Origin: an uncultured beta proteobacterium
GTDB lineage: Bacteria; Pseudomonadota; Gammaproteobacteria; Burkholderiales; Burkholderiaceae
Assembly (NCBI GenBank): GCA_903875135.1
Contig: CAIQUZ010000109.1
Location: 186,001 to 250,000 of the forward strand
Direction: 5' to 3'
DNA length: 64,000 bases
The translations under genes and the position numbers were made by a program. The stretch's first letter is position 1. Each line of letters starts with the position of its first letter. The notes below the pieces were generated by a model. The model did not search any database. It had not been told where the DNA came from and worked only from the letters and a program-made list of their open reading frames with translations. Of this stretch, positions 16,439-26,264 are shown piece by piece.

Positions 16439-18097
16439 ATGGATATATCTCATCGCGTTGAATATCAAACCAATCCATCTCTATACCGACATTGGAAACT
16501 CGAATTTGCAGGCCCTATCGCCACCCTAACGGCCGATTTTGATGAGGATGGCGGACTTCGTCCTGGATATAAGCTCAAATTAAATAGCTATGACCTTGGC
16601 GTTGATATCGAACTCAATGATGCTGTTAATCGAATTCGCTTTGAACATCCTGAAGTAAAAACGGTTGTTCTCACTAGCGGCAAAGATAAAGTCTTCTGTT
16701 CTGGCGCCAATATCTTCATGCTAGGGGTTTCTAGCCACTCATGGAAAGTTAATTTCTGTAAATTCACTAATGAGACGCGTAATGGCCTTGAGGACTCATC
16801 AACCTATGATGGCCTAAAATTTTTAGCCGCTATTAACGGCGCTTGCGCTGGTGGTGGCTACGAACTGGCTCTAGCCTGTGATGAAATTGTTTTGATTGAT
16901 GATCGATCAAGCGCAGTTAGTCTTCCTGAAGTTCCTCTCTTAGGGGTCTTACCCGGGACCGGTGGCTTAACACGAGTGACCGATAAAAGACACGTCCGTC
17001 ACGATCTTGCGGATATCTTTTGCACAACCAGTGAGGGTGTCCGGGGCCAAAAAGCAAAAGATTGGCGCTTAGTTGACGAAATAGCAAAGCCAGCCGTATT
17101 TAAACAAACGGTTTTAGACCGTGCCATGATACTTGCCCAACAAAGTGATCGCCCCAGTAATGGTAAAGGTGTCTCCCTTACCCCACTCAACCGAACCATC
17201 AACGATGATGCACTGAGCTATGAACATGTTGAAGTATTGATTGATCGTGCTAAGCGGATTGCTACATTTACGATCAAATCGCCCACCAAGACAACTATCG
17301 ATTCTATTGAACAAATTGAATCCACTGGATCAAACTGGTATCCATTTGCAATGGCAAGAGAACTCGAAGACGCTATCCTCAACATGCGTACCAACGAGTT
17401 AGATATTGGGATTTGGCTGATTAAAACTCGTGGTGATCACGCCGCAGTGAGTGCAATGGACCAAACCTTGATGGCTCATCAACAACATTGGTTTGTTCGT
17501 GAAACAATTGGTTTACTGCGTCGTACCCTAAGTCGTTTTGATGTTTCTTCGAGAAGTTTGTTTGCGCTTATTGAGGAGGGTTCTTGCTTTAATGGTACCT
17601 TTTTAGAATTTGCTCTCACTTGCGATCGTATTTATCACTTAGTACTTCCAAATGATGACGCGAAAACTCCCAAGATCATGGTAAGCGATGTCAATTTTGG
17701 TACCTATCCCATGATTACTAGCCAAAGTCGTCTTGGCAGAAGATTTTATGATGAGCAAGAGGCACTTGATGCTGTCAGAGCTCAAGCAGGCCAGTTACTC
17801 AATGCTGATCAAGCATTTGCAATTGGACTTAATACTTCAAACCCCGATGATATAGATTGGAGCGACGAAGTAAGAATTGCGATCGAAGAAAGAATCTCCA
17901 TGTCTCCAGATGCATTAACAGGTCTTGAGGCAAACCTTCGTTTTAATGGACCAGAAAATATGTTTACAAGAATTTTTGGTCGATTAACCGCTTGGCAAAA
18001 TTGGATTTTTCAACGCCCTAATGCGGTCGGCGAAAAAGGGGCCTTAAAAGTCTATGGCAAAGGCGATAAAGCGCAATTTGATTGGCACAGAGTTTAA
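16439..18097 (+). CDS. boxC: Benzoyl-CoA-dihydrodiol (2,3-epoxybenzoyl-CoA) lyase BoxC
   Basis: BoxC hydrolytically opens the ring of 2,3-epoxybenzoyl-CoA, giving 3,4-dehydroadipyl-CoA semialdehyde and formate. At 552 residues it has the family's double-length crotonase layout. The first crotonase-like half shows VFCSGANIFMLG, INGACAGGGYELALACDEIVLIDD and PEVPLLGVLPGTGGLTR, and a degenerate second half shows FALIEEGSCFNGTFLEFALTCDRIYHL. It is the first gene after the promoter at 16372-16399. Cytosolic. Confidence 0.95.
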   Translation: MDISHRVEYQTNPSLYRHWKLEFAGPIATLTADFDEDGGLRPGYKLKLNSYDLGVDIELNDAVNRIRFEHPEVKTVVLTSGKDKVFCSGANIFMLGVSSHSWKVNFCKFTNETRNGLEDSSTYDGLKFLAAINGACAGGGYELALACDEIVLIDDRSSAVSLPEVPLLGVLPGTGGLTRVTDKRHVRHDLADIFCTTSEGVRGQKAKDWRLVDEIAKPAVFKQTVLDRAMILAQQSDRPSNGKGVSLTPLNRTINDDALSYEHVEVLIDRAKRIATFTIKSPTKTTIDSIEQIESTGSNWYPFAMARELEDAILNMRTNELDIGIWLIKTRGDHAAVSAMDQTLMAHQQHWFVRETIGLLRRTLSRFDVSSRSLFALIEEGSCFNGTFLEFALTCDRIYHLVLPNDDAKTPKIMVSDVNFGTYPMITSQSRLGRRFYDEQEALDAVRAQAGQLLNADQAFAIGLNTSNPDDIDWSDEVRIAIEERISMSPDALTGLEANLRFNGPENMFTRIFGRLTAWQNWIFQRPNAVGEKGALKVYGKGDKAQFDWHRV

Positions 18098-18126
18098 ATT
18101 TTTTTAATTACACCACGGAGATGCAC

Positions 18127-19554
18127 ATGTCTACTATAAATTACAGCGATAAGATACCGAATAACGTCAACTTAAGCGAAGACCGTACGTTACAACGTGC
18201 GCTCGAGCAATGGCAACCTAATTATATTAATTGGTGGAATGATATGGGGCCTGATCATTCTCATAATTTTGATGTTTATCTGAGAACCGCAGTGAGTGTC
18301 GACCCTTCTGGTTGGGCACAATTTGATCACGTTAAAATGCCTGACTATCGTTGGGGTATCTTTTTAAATCAGGCTGAACAAGACCGTAAGATTAACTTTG
18401 GCGACCATAAGGGCGAAGATGTTTGGCAAGACGTTCCTGGTGAATACCGTGCGAATTTACGTCGCATTATTGTTACCCAAGGAGATACTGAGCCCGCATC
18501 CGTTGAGCAGCAACGCCATTTGGGACTAACTGCACCTAGCCAATACGACTTACGTAACCTATTCCAAGTGAATGTCGAAGAAGGTCGTCACCTCTGGGCG
18601 ATGGTATATCTACTCCATAAATACTTTGGACGCGACGGTCGTGAAGAAGGTGAAGCACTCCTCGAGCGCCGCAGTGGCCAGGAAGATAATCCACGCATCT
18701 TACAAGCCTTTAATGAAGAAACTCCCGACTGGTTAAGCTTTTTTATGTTCACTTACTTTACCGATCGCGATGGTAAATTCCAATTATGCGCACTGGCTGA
18801 ATCGAGTTTTGATCCGCTTGCTCGTACTACTAAATTCATGTTGACCGAAGAAGCGCACCACATGTTTGTCGGAGAAAGTGGTGTCTCACGCATCATTCAG
18901 CGTACTTGCCAAATGATGAATGAACTCAAAACCGATGACCCTGTTAAATTACGTGCGGCTGGCGTGATTGATCTCCCGACCCTGCAACGTTATTTGAATT
19001 TTCATTTCTCAGTGACCATCGACTTATTTGGCGCTGACGAGTCTTCAAATGCAGCGATCTTCTACTCCACCGGACTTAAAGGCCGTTATGAGGAGAACAA
19101 ACGTCAAGATGATCACTTATTAAAAAATGACTCATATAAAGTGTTAAATGCATCGAATGGCCATTTAGTCGAGAAAGAAGTTCCGATGCTTAACGCACTC
19201 AATGAAGTCTTGCGAGATGATTACATTAAAGATAGTATCGGTGGTATCGAGCGTTGGAATAAAGTGATTGAAAAGGCAGGTATCAGCTTCCGCTTAAAAG
19301 TACCACATAAAGCATTTAACCGCAATATTGGGGCCTTATCCGGCATCAAAGTATCACCGCAAGGCCAAATTATTAGCGATAATGAATGGTTAGCTAAAAA
19401 GAATGAATGGTTGCCAACAATGGAAGATAGATTGTATGTAGCAAGCTTAATGGGTCGAGTAGTTGAGCCTGGTAAATTTGCGAACTGGATCGCTCCTCCG
19501 ATGATTGGCATCAATCGTCAAGTAGTGGATTTCGAATATATCCGGTTTAATTAA
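18127..19554 (+). CDS. boxB: Benzoyl-CoA 2,3-epoxidase subunit BoxB (diiron oxygenase)
   Basis: BoxB is the class I diiron component that inserts one O2 atom into benzoyl-CoA as a 2,3-epoxide. The start is the ATG at 18127, preceded by GGAG at 6 bases. The resulting 475 residues match family length, and the frame opening at 18082 inside boxC is not the start. Candidate iron ligands are Glu122, the EEGRH group (151-155), Glu225 and the EEAHH group (241-245). Electrons come from BoxA, encoded downstream. A strong intrinsic terminator follows the gene. Confidence 0.95.
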   Translation: MSTINYSDKIPNNVNLSEDRTLQRALEQWQPNYINWWNDMGPDHSHNFDVYLRTAVSVDPSGWAQFDHVKMPDYRWGIFLNQAEQDRKINFGDHKGEDVWQDVPGEYRANLRRIIVTQGDTEPASVEQQRHLGLTAPSQYDLRNLFQVNVEEGRHLWAMVYLLHKYFGRDGREEGEALLERRSGQEDNPRILQAFNEETPDWLSFFMFTYFTDRDGKFQLCALAESSFDPLARTTKFMLTEEAHHMFVGESGVSRIIQRTCQMMNELKTDDPVKLRAAGVIDLPTLQRYLNFHFSVTIDLFGADESSNAAIFYSTGLKGRYEENKRQDDHLLKNDSYKVLNASNGHLVEKEVPMLNALNEVLRDDYIKDSIGGIERWNKVIEKAGISFRLKVPHKAFNRNIGALSGIKVSPQGQIISDNEWLAKKNEWLPTMEDRLYVASLMGRVVEPGKFANWIAPPMIGINRQVVDFEYIRFN

Positions 19555-19566
19555 ACGCAAGATTAA

Positions 19567-19590
19567 GAGCACGATGGTGCTCCTTTTTTT
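19567..19590 (+). terminator. Intrinsic terminator between boxB and boxA
   Basis: A 6-bp GC-rich stem (GAGCAC 19567-19572 with GTGCTC 19577-19582) and 4-base loop are followed by seven T residues (19584-19590). It lies inside what is otherwise a single rightward operon, so it may set a lower level for boxA and the genes after it. Confidence 0.75.
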
Positions 19591-19624
19591 GAATGCATCA
19601 ATCACTTTTATTTGAGTGTATTAA

Positions 19625-20893
19625 ATGAACGCACCTTCAGAAGTCATACAACAACATCTCATTGATCCAGAGGTATGCATCCGTTGTAATACGTGCGAAG
19701 CAACCTGCCCAATTGGCGCAATTTCACACGATGATCGTAATTATGTCGTTGATGCCTCGATCTGCAATTTATGTATGGCTTGTATTTCACCCTGCCCTAC
19801 AGGCTCTATAGATAATTGGCGTAAAGTTCCAGTATCTAAAACGTATTCCTTAAAAGAGCAATTATTGTGGGACGAATTACCAAGCGAGTTACCTGATGAT
19901 CAAGTTATTGTTCTTGTAAAAGCTCCTGTCAACGCAAGTACGAATCCTAAAGAGCAAAATGTGGGAACTGAGTTACAGCCACTCATCCAGCAGACTCAAT
20001 ATGGCTCAGTAATACCTCCCTGGTCAGCCGCTCATCCATATATCAATATGTATGGCCCTAAATCACATCATAAATCAATTACCGCAACTGTAACTGGGAA
20101 TGTTCGTGTCACTGAGGTCGGCAAAGAAAATGATACTCATCACATTGTTTTGGATTTTGGTAAAACACCCTTCCCAGTTCTCGAAGGACAATCTTTAGGC
20201 ATTATTCCTCCGGGCGTTGATCAATATGGCAAAGCTCACTATGCCAGAATGTATTCCATCGCAAGCCCGAGAGATGGTGAACGCCCAAGCTATAACAACG
20301 TATCTCTCACCATTAAACGAGTTTTAGAAAATCGAGCTGGCCTCCCCGTTAAAGGTGTTGCCTCAAATTTTATGTGCGATCTTAAGGTCGGAGATAGCGT
20401 ACAAGTAATTGGTCCATTTGGAACAAGTTTCTTAATGCCTAATCATGCCAATAGTAATATCATCATGATCTGTACGGGAACAGGGAGTGCCCCAATGCGA
20501 GCAATGACAGAATGGCGGCGTAGACAATCTAAATTAGGTCAATTAGAAGGTGGCAAACTGATGCTGTTCTTTGGCGCAAGAACACAAGAGGAACTACCCT
20601 ACTTCGGGCCCTTACAAAATCTCCCAAAAGACTTTATTGATACTAATTTTGCATTTTCAAGAACCCCTAATCAAGATAAAAAATATGTACAAGACCTAAT
20701 GCTAGAGCGAACAGGAGATATCGGAGAACTTTTAAAAGACCACAACACCTTTATTTATGTCTGCGGACTCAAACAAATGGAAAGCGGCGTTATTGAGTCT
20801 TTACAACATATTGCTAATCAGGCTGGTTTATCATGGGAGTCATTGTCTGAGACCCTAAAAAATGAAGGTCGATTACATTTAGAAACTTATTAA
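19625..20893 (+). CDS. boxA: Benzoyl-CoA 2,3-epoxidase reductase component BoxA
   Basis: BoxA carries electrons from NADPH to BoxB. The 422-residue protein begins with a two-cluster bacterial ferredoxin domain (Cys18, 21, 24, 28 and Cys47, 50, 53, 57 in CxxCxxCxxxCP patterns). A ferredoxin-NADP reductase-like FAD/NADPH domain follows from about residue 150 ([24 protein letters not shown] for [24 protein letters not shown] for nucleotide). The length is close to known BoxA. It is separated from boxB by the terminator at 19567-19590. Confidence 0.94.
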   Translation: MNAPSEVIQQHLIDPEVCIRCNTCEATCPIGAISHDDRNYVVDASICNLCMACISPCPTGSIDNWRKVPVSKTYSLKEQLLWDELPSELPDDQVIVLVKAPVNASTNPKEQNVGTELQPLIQQTQYGSVIPPWSAAHPYINMYGPKSHHKSITATVTGNVRVTEVGKENDTHHIVLDFGKTPFPVLEGQSLGIIPPGVDQYGKAHYARMYSIASPRDGERPSYNNVSLTIKRVLENRAGLPVKGVASNFMCDLKVGDSVQVIGPFGTSFLMPNHANSNIIMICTGTGSAPMRAMTEWRRRQSKLGQLEGGKLMLFFGARTQEELPYFGPLQNLPKDFIDTNFAFSRTPNQDKKYVQDLMLERTGDIGELLKDHNTFIYVCGLKQMESGVIESLQHIANQAGLSWESLSETLKNEGRLHLETY

Positions 20894-20949
20894 TATAAAT
20901 ATATGGGCACTGATCATTCTCAATGTGCCCTTGAGTGGAAGACAGAACT

Positions 20950-22437
20950 ATGCCTGAATTAAAAAATCAACCGATTCTAGTGATTGGTGCTGGTATTATG
21001 GGTGCCGGTATCGCACAAGTAGCCGCTCAATCAGGGCATCAGGTTTTTTTATTCGATCAAAAAGAGGGGGCTGCTTCACAAGCTCTCGACAAAATGAGAC
21101 TTACTTTTACTAGTCTCATTAAAAAAGAAAAAATAACACAAGAACAAGCTGATCAAACTTTAAGTCGTATTCAAGTGATTACCATTCTTAAGCAAGCAAC
21201 AGAGGTGAAGTTAGTCTTAGAAGCCATTATTGAAAATCTTGCTATCAAACGTACTCTCTTTGCGCAACTCGAAACAATAGTTTCATCTAGCTGTATCCTC
21301 GCCTCAAATACTTCATCATTATCCATTACGGCGATAGCCAATGGCCTAAGTCATCCAGAACGTCTCGTTGGGATGCATTTCTTTAACCCAGTTCCTCTCA
21401 TGAAGCTTGTTGAAGTGATCTCTGGCTTACAAACCTCTAAAGAAACAAGTGATACTATTTTTAACTTATCGACGGCGTGGAACAAAACTCCTGTTCATGC
21501 TAAATCAACACCAGGTTTTATTGTCAACCGAATTGCACGCCCGTTTTATGCAGAGGCTCTTGCTATGCTTCAAGAACAAACTTCTAGCATTGAAGTCATA
21601 GATGCTTGTATTAAATCTGTCGGATTTAAGATGGGCCCGTTTGAACTAATGGATCTGATTGGTCATGACACAAACTTTGCTGTTACATCTTCAGTCTACG
21701 AAGCCTTTTTTTACGATAGTCGTTTTCGACCATCTATTGTGCAAAAAGAACTTGTTGATGGAGGACTGCTGGGTCGGAAAACAGGAAAAGGATTTTATGA
21801 TTATTCAGAAAATTCTCCTAAAGCTATCCTGCCCACATTAGAAATAGAACCTGTTAATAAAACAATAAACCTTGTTTTACATGGCAAAGGGATTTTGATT
21901 GAACATTTCGCCACTCAACTTAAGAGTCAAGGTCTAGGCTTTCAACGTCAAGAAAATAGTTCTTGGATAGGTCTTGATATCAACGGCCATCAATTACATC
22001 AAACGAATGGCATGACTGCATCGAGTTTAGGCTCTACATTTGCGGTCTTCGATATTTGTTTACTTCCAAATCACCAGCCATTTATTGCCTGGGCAATTTC
22101 TGAAGAAGCATCTGAAGAGTGGAAAAAATCAGCTCCTAATTGGTTAGCGAATCTAGGTTTAAAACCGTTACAAATTAAAGATACGCCTGGATTAATTGTC
22201 GGTAGAACAATTGCTATGTTAATAAATGAAGCTTGTGATGCAGTCACTCAAGGTGTCTGCTCTAAAGAAGCCACAAACCAAGGGATGAAACTAGGGGTTA
22301 GCTACCCTGTTGGTCCATTCGAATGGCTTGATCAATTAGGCAAAGTTACAGTTGCTCAAATTCTGAATCAACTAGATGACTATTACAGAGGGGAACGCTA
22401 CCGAGTAAGTCCGTTACTTAAAAAGTCTAATTTGTGA
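20950..22437 (+). CDS. paaH: 3-hydroxyacyl-CoA dehydrogenase (PaaH-like, 3-hydroxyadipyl-CoA)
   Basis: The NAD-binding motif [18 protein letters not shown] near the N-terminus, the catalytic His region [18 protein letters not shown] and a duplicated C-terminal 3HCDH domain ([12 protein letters not shown] and, near the end, [13 protein letters not shown]) give the ~500-residue PaaH/PaaC architecture. In this context it should oxidise 3-hydroxyadipyl-CoA to 3-oxoadipyl-CoA after ring cleavage. The ATG at 20950 is chosen because GGAAG lies 8 bases upstream. A GTG five codons earlier is less likely. It is the only beta-oxidation gene of the route in this window. Confidence 0.88.
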   Translation: MPELKNQPILVIGAGIMGAGIAQVAAQSGHQVFLFDQKEGAASQALDKMRLTFTSLIKKEKITQEQADQTLSRIQVITILKQATEVKLVLEAIIENLAIKRTLFAQLETIVSSSCILASNTSSLSITAIANGLSHPERLVGMHFFNPVPLMKLVEVISGLQTSKETSDTIFNLSTAWNKTPVHAKSTPGFIVNRIARPFYAEALAMLQEQTSSIEVIDACIKSVGFKMGPFELMDLIGHDTNFAVTSSVYEAFFYDSRFRPSIVQKELVDGGLLGRKTGKGFYDYSENSPKAILPTLEIEPVNKTINLVLHGKGILIEHFATQLKSQGLGFQRQENSSWIGLDINGHQLHQTNGMTASSLGSTFAVFDICLLPNHQPFIAWAISEEASEEWKKSAPNWLANLGLKPLQIKDTPGLIVGRTIAMLINEACDAVTQGVCSKEATNQGMKLGVSYPVGPFEWLDQLGKVTVAQILNQLDDYYRGERYRVSPLLKKSNL

Positions 22438-22456
22438 ATCACGTTAAGATAATTTC

Positions 22457-23443
22457 ATGAAAATCTATAGATTTAATATGAGACAACTTTTTTTACTAGG
22501 TGTATTTGGTGTTTTACTTGCACTTTCACAAACATCAACTGCCCAGTCTTTTCCATCAAAACCCATCAAGATTATTGTTCCATTTGCTCCTGGTGGCCCC
22601 ATCGATCAAACTGCAAGAATTATTTCCCAAAAAATGAGCGATATGTGGGGGCAATCTGTTATTGTTGAAAATAAGACGGGTGCCAACGGTATTATTTCTG
22701 CTGAACATGTTTTTAATAGTCCCGCTGATGGCTATACGTTACTTTTTTCTGTCATTCATCATAGTGTAATGCCGAGCCTCAAAGCAAATCTTAGTTACGA
22801 TATTGAAAAAGATTTTATTCCAATTAGCTCCGTCGCTATTTATCCTATTATTTTAGTGGTTAACAATAACTTTCCCGCAAAATCTGTTCCTGAATTAATT
22901 CAATATGCACAAGCAAATCCTGATAAATTAACTTTTGGTCACTCTGGCTATGGAGGTGGCACACATTTAGCTGGTGTCCTATTCAATATGCAGGCTAAAG
23001 TTAAAGTACGTGATATCCCATACAAAGGAAGCGCTCCAGCTATGGCAGACCTTTTAGGTGGGCATGTCGATATGATGTTTAGTGATGCGCCAACAGCAAT
23101 GCAACACATTTTGGCCGGCAAACTCCGTCCTTTAGCAATCTCCACATCTGGAAGATTAGGCGCACTCCCGAATATTCCTAACTTCACTGAAATTGGCTTA
23201 CCGAATTACAACGCTTATTCTTGGGGTGGTATTTCTGTAAAGAATGGAACCCCAAAAGAAATAGTTGCAAAGCTCAATCAAGATATTGTCAAAATATTGA
23301 ACGACCCAAGTACAAAAGAACGATTTACTCAAATTGGAGCAGAACCTCAGCCAAGCAGCTCTAGCCAATACGGAGCCTTTATTCATTCAGAATTATTAAA
23401 ATGGGCTGAAGTAGTCAAACAAGGTCAAATTAAAATTGATTAG
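22457..23443 (+). CDS. Bug/TctC-family periplasmic solute-binding protein
   Basis: This 328-residue protein has an N-terminal signal peptide (hydrophobic LFLLGVFGVLLALSQ, cleavage near TSTAQS). The mature start FPSKPIKIIVPFAPGGPIDQTARIISQKM and PYKGSAPAMADLLGGHVDMMF are hallmarks of the tripartite tricarboxylate transporter receptors that are abundant in Burkholderiales. No TctA/TctB membrane genes are nearby. It sits between the dehydrogenase and monooxygenase genes in the same direction, so it may bind an aromatic acid or act as a sensor. The ligand is unknown. Confidence 0.88.
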   Translation: MKIYRFNMRQLFLLGVFGVLLALSQTSTAQSFPSKPIKIIVPFAPGGPIDQTARIISQKMSDMWGQSVIVENKTGANGIISAEHVFNSPADGYTLLFSVIHHSVMPSLKANLSYDIEKDFIPISSVAIYPIILVVNNNFPAKSVPELIQYAQANPDKLTFGHSGYGGGTHLAGVLFNMQAKVKVRDIPYKGSAPAMADLLGGHVDMMFSDAPTAMQHILAGKLRPLAISTSGRLGALPNIPNFTEIGLPNYNAYSWGGISVKNGTPKEIVAKLNQDIVKILNDPSTKERFTQIGAEPQPSSSSQYGAFIHSELLKWAEVVKQGQIKID

Positions 23444-23452
23444 GAAATACTT

Positions 23453-24574
23453 TTGAAGAAAATTGGAATAGTAGGCGCTGGTATTGGTGGGCTTACCCTT
23501 GCAGCGCTACTACAAAAAAATGGGTTTGAAGTTGTCGTCTTCGAGCAAGCAAAACAATTTGCTCGAGTAGGTGCGGGGATTCAACAAAGCGCTAATTCTA
23601 TCAAAGTCTTACGTGAACTCGGATTGGAGTCCCATTTAAGAGGGTTGGCATTTTGTCCCCAAAATTGGAATAACCGTGAGTGGGATAGTGGCGAAGTGAA
23701 GTACGAGCTTCCATTAGGCTCTCATTTTGAAAATAAGTATGGAGCTCCTTACCTTTTATTACATCGAGGTGATTTACATTCTGCGATTTTATCCAAGGTA
23801 AAAGCAGAATCAATTGTTTTACAAAAAAAGTTTACTCGGTATCAATCTTTTAACCAAAAAGTCATCGTAGAGTTTGAAGATGGAACTACTGAAGAAGTAG
23901 ATGCTTTAATCGGTGCAGATGGAATTCATTCACGAGTACGCGAACAAATGCTTGGTGCTGAACAGCCTCGCTTTACTGGTCGCGTCGCCTATCGAACAAC
24001 TTTCCCCGTATCTTTATTGAATGGAAAGACGATTGATGATTGCACAAAATGGTGGGGTATCGATCGACATATTGTTATTTATTACATCACGCCACAAAAA
24101 GATGAAATCTATTTCGTTACGAGTGTTCCTGAACCCGAATGGAATAATGAGTCATGGTCGGCAAAAGGAGATCTCAACCAACTACGTGATGCTTTCAAAG
24201 GTTTCCATCAACAAGTACAAGATGTTTTAGCCGCTTGCCCAGACGTCCATAAATGGTCACTCTATGAACGTGACCCTTTAGAAAGTTGGAGCGAAGGGCA
24301 TATCGCTCTTATGGGTGATGCATGTCATCCTATGGTCCCTTATATGGCTCAGGGTGCTGCCATGGCAATAGAAGACGCCGCTGTTTTGACAAAGCTGCTG
24401 TGTCAAACAGATAATCTACATAAAGCATTTAACCAATTTGAAATGATCCGAAAACCTCGCACCTCCAAAGTACAACTGACCTCTCATAAAAACCAGTGGA
24501 TGAGTACACGCACCGATTCAGATTGGGTTTATGGCTATGATGCCTGGCAAGCTTATACTACCTCATCAGAGTAA
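23453..24574 (+). CDS. FAD-dependent aromatic monooxygenase, 6-hydroxynicotinate 3-monooxygenase (NicC)-like
   Basis: This single-component flavin hydroxylase has 373 residues. It shows the GxGxxG FAD motif (IGIVGAGIGGLTLAALLQ), the VGAGIQQSANSIKVLRELGL segment, the DG motif (ALIGADGIHSRVRE) and the GD motif (HIALMGDACHPMVPYMAQGAAMAIEDAAVL). The stretch CTKWWGIDRHIVIYYITPQKDE resembles NicC of nicotinate degradation more than salicylate hydroxylases. Decarboxylating para-hydroxylation of an aromatic or pyridine acid is likely, but the substrate is open. The start is a TTG at 23453, chosen because AGGAAA stands about 6 bases upstream and no ATG is close. It begins 9 bases after the preceding stop. 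Confidence 0.85.
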   Translation: MKKIGIVGAGIGGLTLAALLQKNGFEVVVFEQAKQFARVGAGIQQSANSIKVLRELGLESHLRGLAFCPQNWNNREWDSGEVKYELPLGSHFENKYGAPYLLLHRGDLHSAILSKVKAESIVLQKKFTRYQSFNQKVIVEFEDGTTEEVDALIGADGIHSRVREQMLGAEQPRFTGRVAYRTTFPVSLLNGKTIDDCTKWWGIDRHIVIYYITPQKDEIYFVTSVPEPEWNNESWSAKGDLNQLRDAFKGFHQQVQDVLAACPDVHKWSLYERDPLESWSEGHIALMGDACHPMVPYMAQGAAMAIEDAAVLTKLLCQTDNLHKAFNQFEMIRKPRTSKVQLTSHKNQWMSTRTDSDWVYGYDAWQAYTTSSE

Positions 24575-24603
24575 TCTACTGCAAAGTAAGATTCCTCCCA
24601 TTA

Positions 24604-25815
24604 TTAACAAGATTGGATTAAATTTCTCACAACTGGATAGACTTGGGTCTCCCATCGCTTACCATTAAAAACGCCGTAATGCCCGACACCAATTTGTAGA
24701 TGATGAGATTTCATGTAAGGCGGTAGTGATGAACAAAGATCTTGTGCGGCAAGTGTTTGCCCTATTCCACAAATATCATCCCTCTCACCTTCAACAGTTA
24801 ATAAAAAAGTCTTTTTAATTTTTTTAGGATTTACAATTCGTCCTTCAAACGTTAAAGACCCCTTCGCCAAATCACAGTCTTGGAATATCTTTTGAATGGT
24901 TTCAATATAAAATTCTGCAGATAAATCCATAATGGCAAAATATTCTTCATAAAAATCATGAATATTTTGCGCTTTATCATCATCACCAGATACTCGATAT
25001 TCATACAGTTTTTTAAAAGATTCTTGGTGTCTTTTTAGATTCATACTCATAAAGGCATTGAGTTGAACAAAACCTGGGTAGACTTTTCTACCACCACCTT
25101 GATATTGTCTTGGGACAGTATCAATCAATTTTTTCTTGAACCAAGATAGAGGTTTTTGGTTAGCAAGATCATTGACTTTGGTAGGGTTATTTCGAACATC
25201 AATCGGTCCAGCCATTAAAATCAAACTTAATGGCACGCAAGGATGTTGATCTTCTGACATGATTGAAGTTGCGACTAAACAAGCGACGGTTGGCTGACAA
25301 ACTGCCATCAGGTGAGACTTAGGACCTAGCACTTCTAAAAAATCAATCACCTGACGAACATAACTATCAAAATCAAACTTCCCTTTATTTAAAGGAATAT
25401 CTCTGATATTTAACCAATCAGTAATATAAACATCATGATCTTTTAGCAAGGTCTTCACTGTCCCAGATAACAAAGTGGCGAAGTGCCCCGACATTGGAGC
25501 AACTAATAAAACTCTCGGTTGCTGACTGATGCCTACTTTTTTGAAGTGCAGTAAATGACAAAATGATTTTCGAATAATTACTTCTTCAACAACTGAAATT
25601 CGATTACCAAACTCATCAACAATTTCATCAATACCAAACTTAGGCCTAACGTGAGAAAAACCCAATAAAGCTAATTGTTCGTTGACCGCCATAGCATGAC
25701 GATACATAAACCCATTCTGAGGTACTTTTTGATGAAGCCAATAAAATAATGAATCCGCCTTAAAACGTAACGGATTCATTAAATTACTGGCTAGCTGATA
25801 TGCAGAGTACATCAT
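24604..25815 (-). CDS. phaZ: Intracellular polyhydroxyalkanoate depolymerase
   Basis: The 403-residue protein matches the PHB-depolymerase family that mobilises stored granules. It shows RVLLVAPMSGHFATLLSGTVKTLLKDHDVYITDWLN, the lipase-box-like LMAVCQPTVACL with Cys173 as expected nucleophile, a late Asp in EGERDDICGIG and a terminal His in VGHYGVFNG. It has no signal peptide. It is last of a leftward run with cupin and GST genes (12-base gap). It meets the NicC-like gene tail to tail without an evident terminator. Confidence 0.9.
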   Translation of the reverse strand: MMYSAYQLASNLMNPLRFKADSLFYWLHQKVPQNGFMYRHAMAVNEQLALLGFSHVRPKFGIDEIVDEFGNRISVVEEVIIRKSFCHLLHFKKVGISQQPRVLLVAPMSGHFATLLSGTVKTLLKDHDVYITDWLNIRDIPLNKGKFDFDSYVRQVIDFLEVLGPKSHLMAVCQPTVACLVATSIMSEDQHPCVPLSLILMAGPIDVRNNPTKVNDLANQKPLSWFKKKLIDTVPRQYQGGGRKVYPGFVQLNAFMSMNLKRHQESFKKLYEYRVSGDDDKAQNIHDFYEEYFAIMDLSAEFYIETIQKIFQDCDLAKGSLTFEGRIVNPKKIKKTFLLTVEGERDDICGIGQTLAAQDLCSSLPPYMKSHHLQIGVGHYGVFNGKRWETQVYPVVRNLIQSC

Positions 25816-25827
25816 TTGATTAAAAAG

Positions 25828-26262
25828 TCATTTCCAAGGGGTGACTGGTGGAATTTCACATGGGCCAACGGCATCGACTGTTGAAAAATCTGCCGGACCG
25901 ACAATTTCTAAATACTCCATATCTGGAGAATAATCAAATAAATAGTGTACGATTCCTGGTGCCTGATGCACACAATCCCCAGCAGCAACTAGCGTAGGCT
26001 TATCTTCATACATAAATCTCGCCCACCCTTTCATCATAATGACAATCTGAAATTCGGCCACATGGAAGTGCCACCCAGTTCCATTTTCAGGAGGTAAATT
26101 CGCTTTCACCAAATGCGCGATTACTCTTCCTTTCGTAGCCTCAGCAACACCTAAATCACGATACAAAAAGAAATCTCTCAACCCGCCCTTTAAATACTGA
26201 GTATCAGTTGGTTTAATGTGCGAGAAATCGGTTGTAATTTTAAAATCAGTAATAGTATTCAT
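25828..26262 (-). CDS. Cupin-domain protein
   Basis: This 144-residue single-domain cupin has motif 1 GTGWHFHVAEFQIVIMMKGWARF and motif 2 GDCVHQAPGIVHYLFDYSP, which keep the metal-binding His and Glu positions. It could be a small dioxygenase, an isomerase or a ligand sensor. Nothing in the sequence fixes a substrate. A GGAG ribosome site lies 8-9 bases before the ATG. It is co-directional with the GST gene upstream (2-base gap) and phaZ downstream. Confidence 0.8.
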   Translation of the reverse strand: MNTITDFKITTDFSHIKPTDTQYLKGGLRDFFLYRDLGVAEATKGRVIAHLVKANLPPENGTGWHFHVAEFQIVIMMKGWARFMYEDKPTLVAAGDCVHQAPGIVHYLFDYSPDMEYLEIVGPADFSTVDAVGPCEIPPVTPWK

Positions 26263-26264
26263 TA

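Noticed and set aside
18082-18126. Longer N-terminus for BoxB reaching into boxC
   Set aside because: The GGAG site points to the ATG at 18127 and known BoxB proteins begin there.
20905-20930. GGGCAC/GTGCCC hairpin between boxA and the dehydrogenase
   Set aside because: It has a 14-base loop and no T-run, so it does not qualify as a terminator; it may be incidental.
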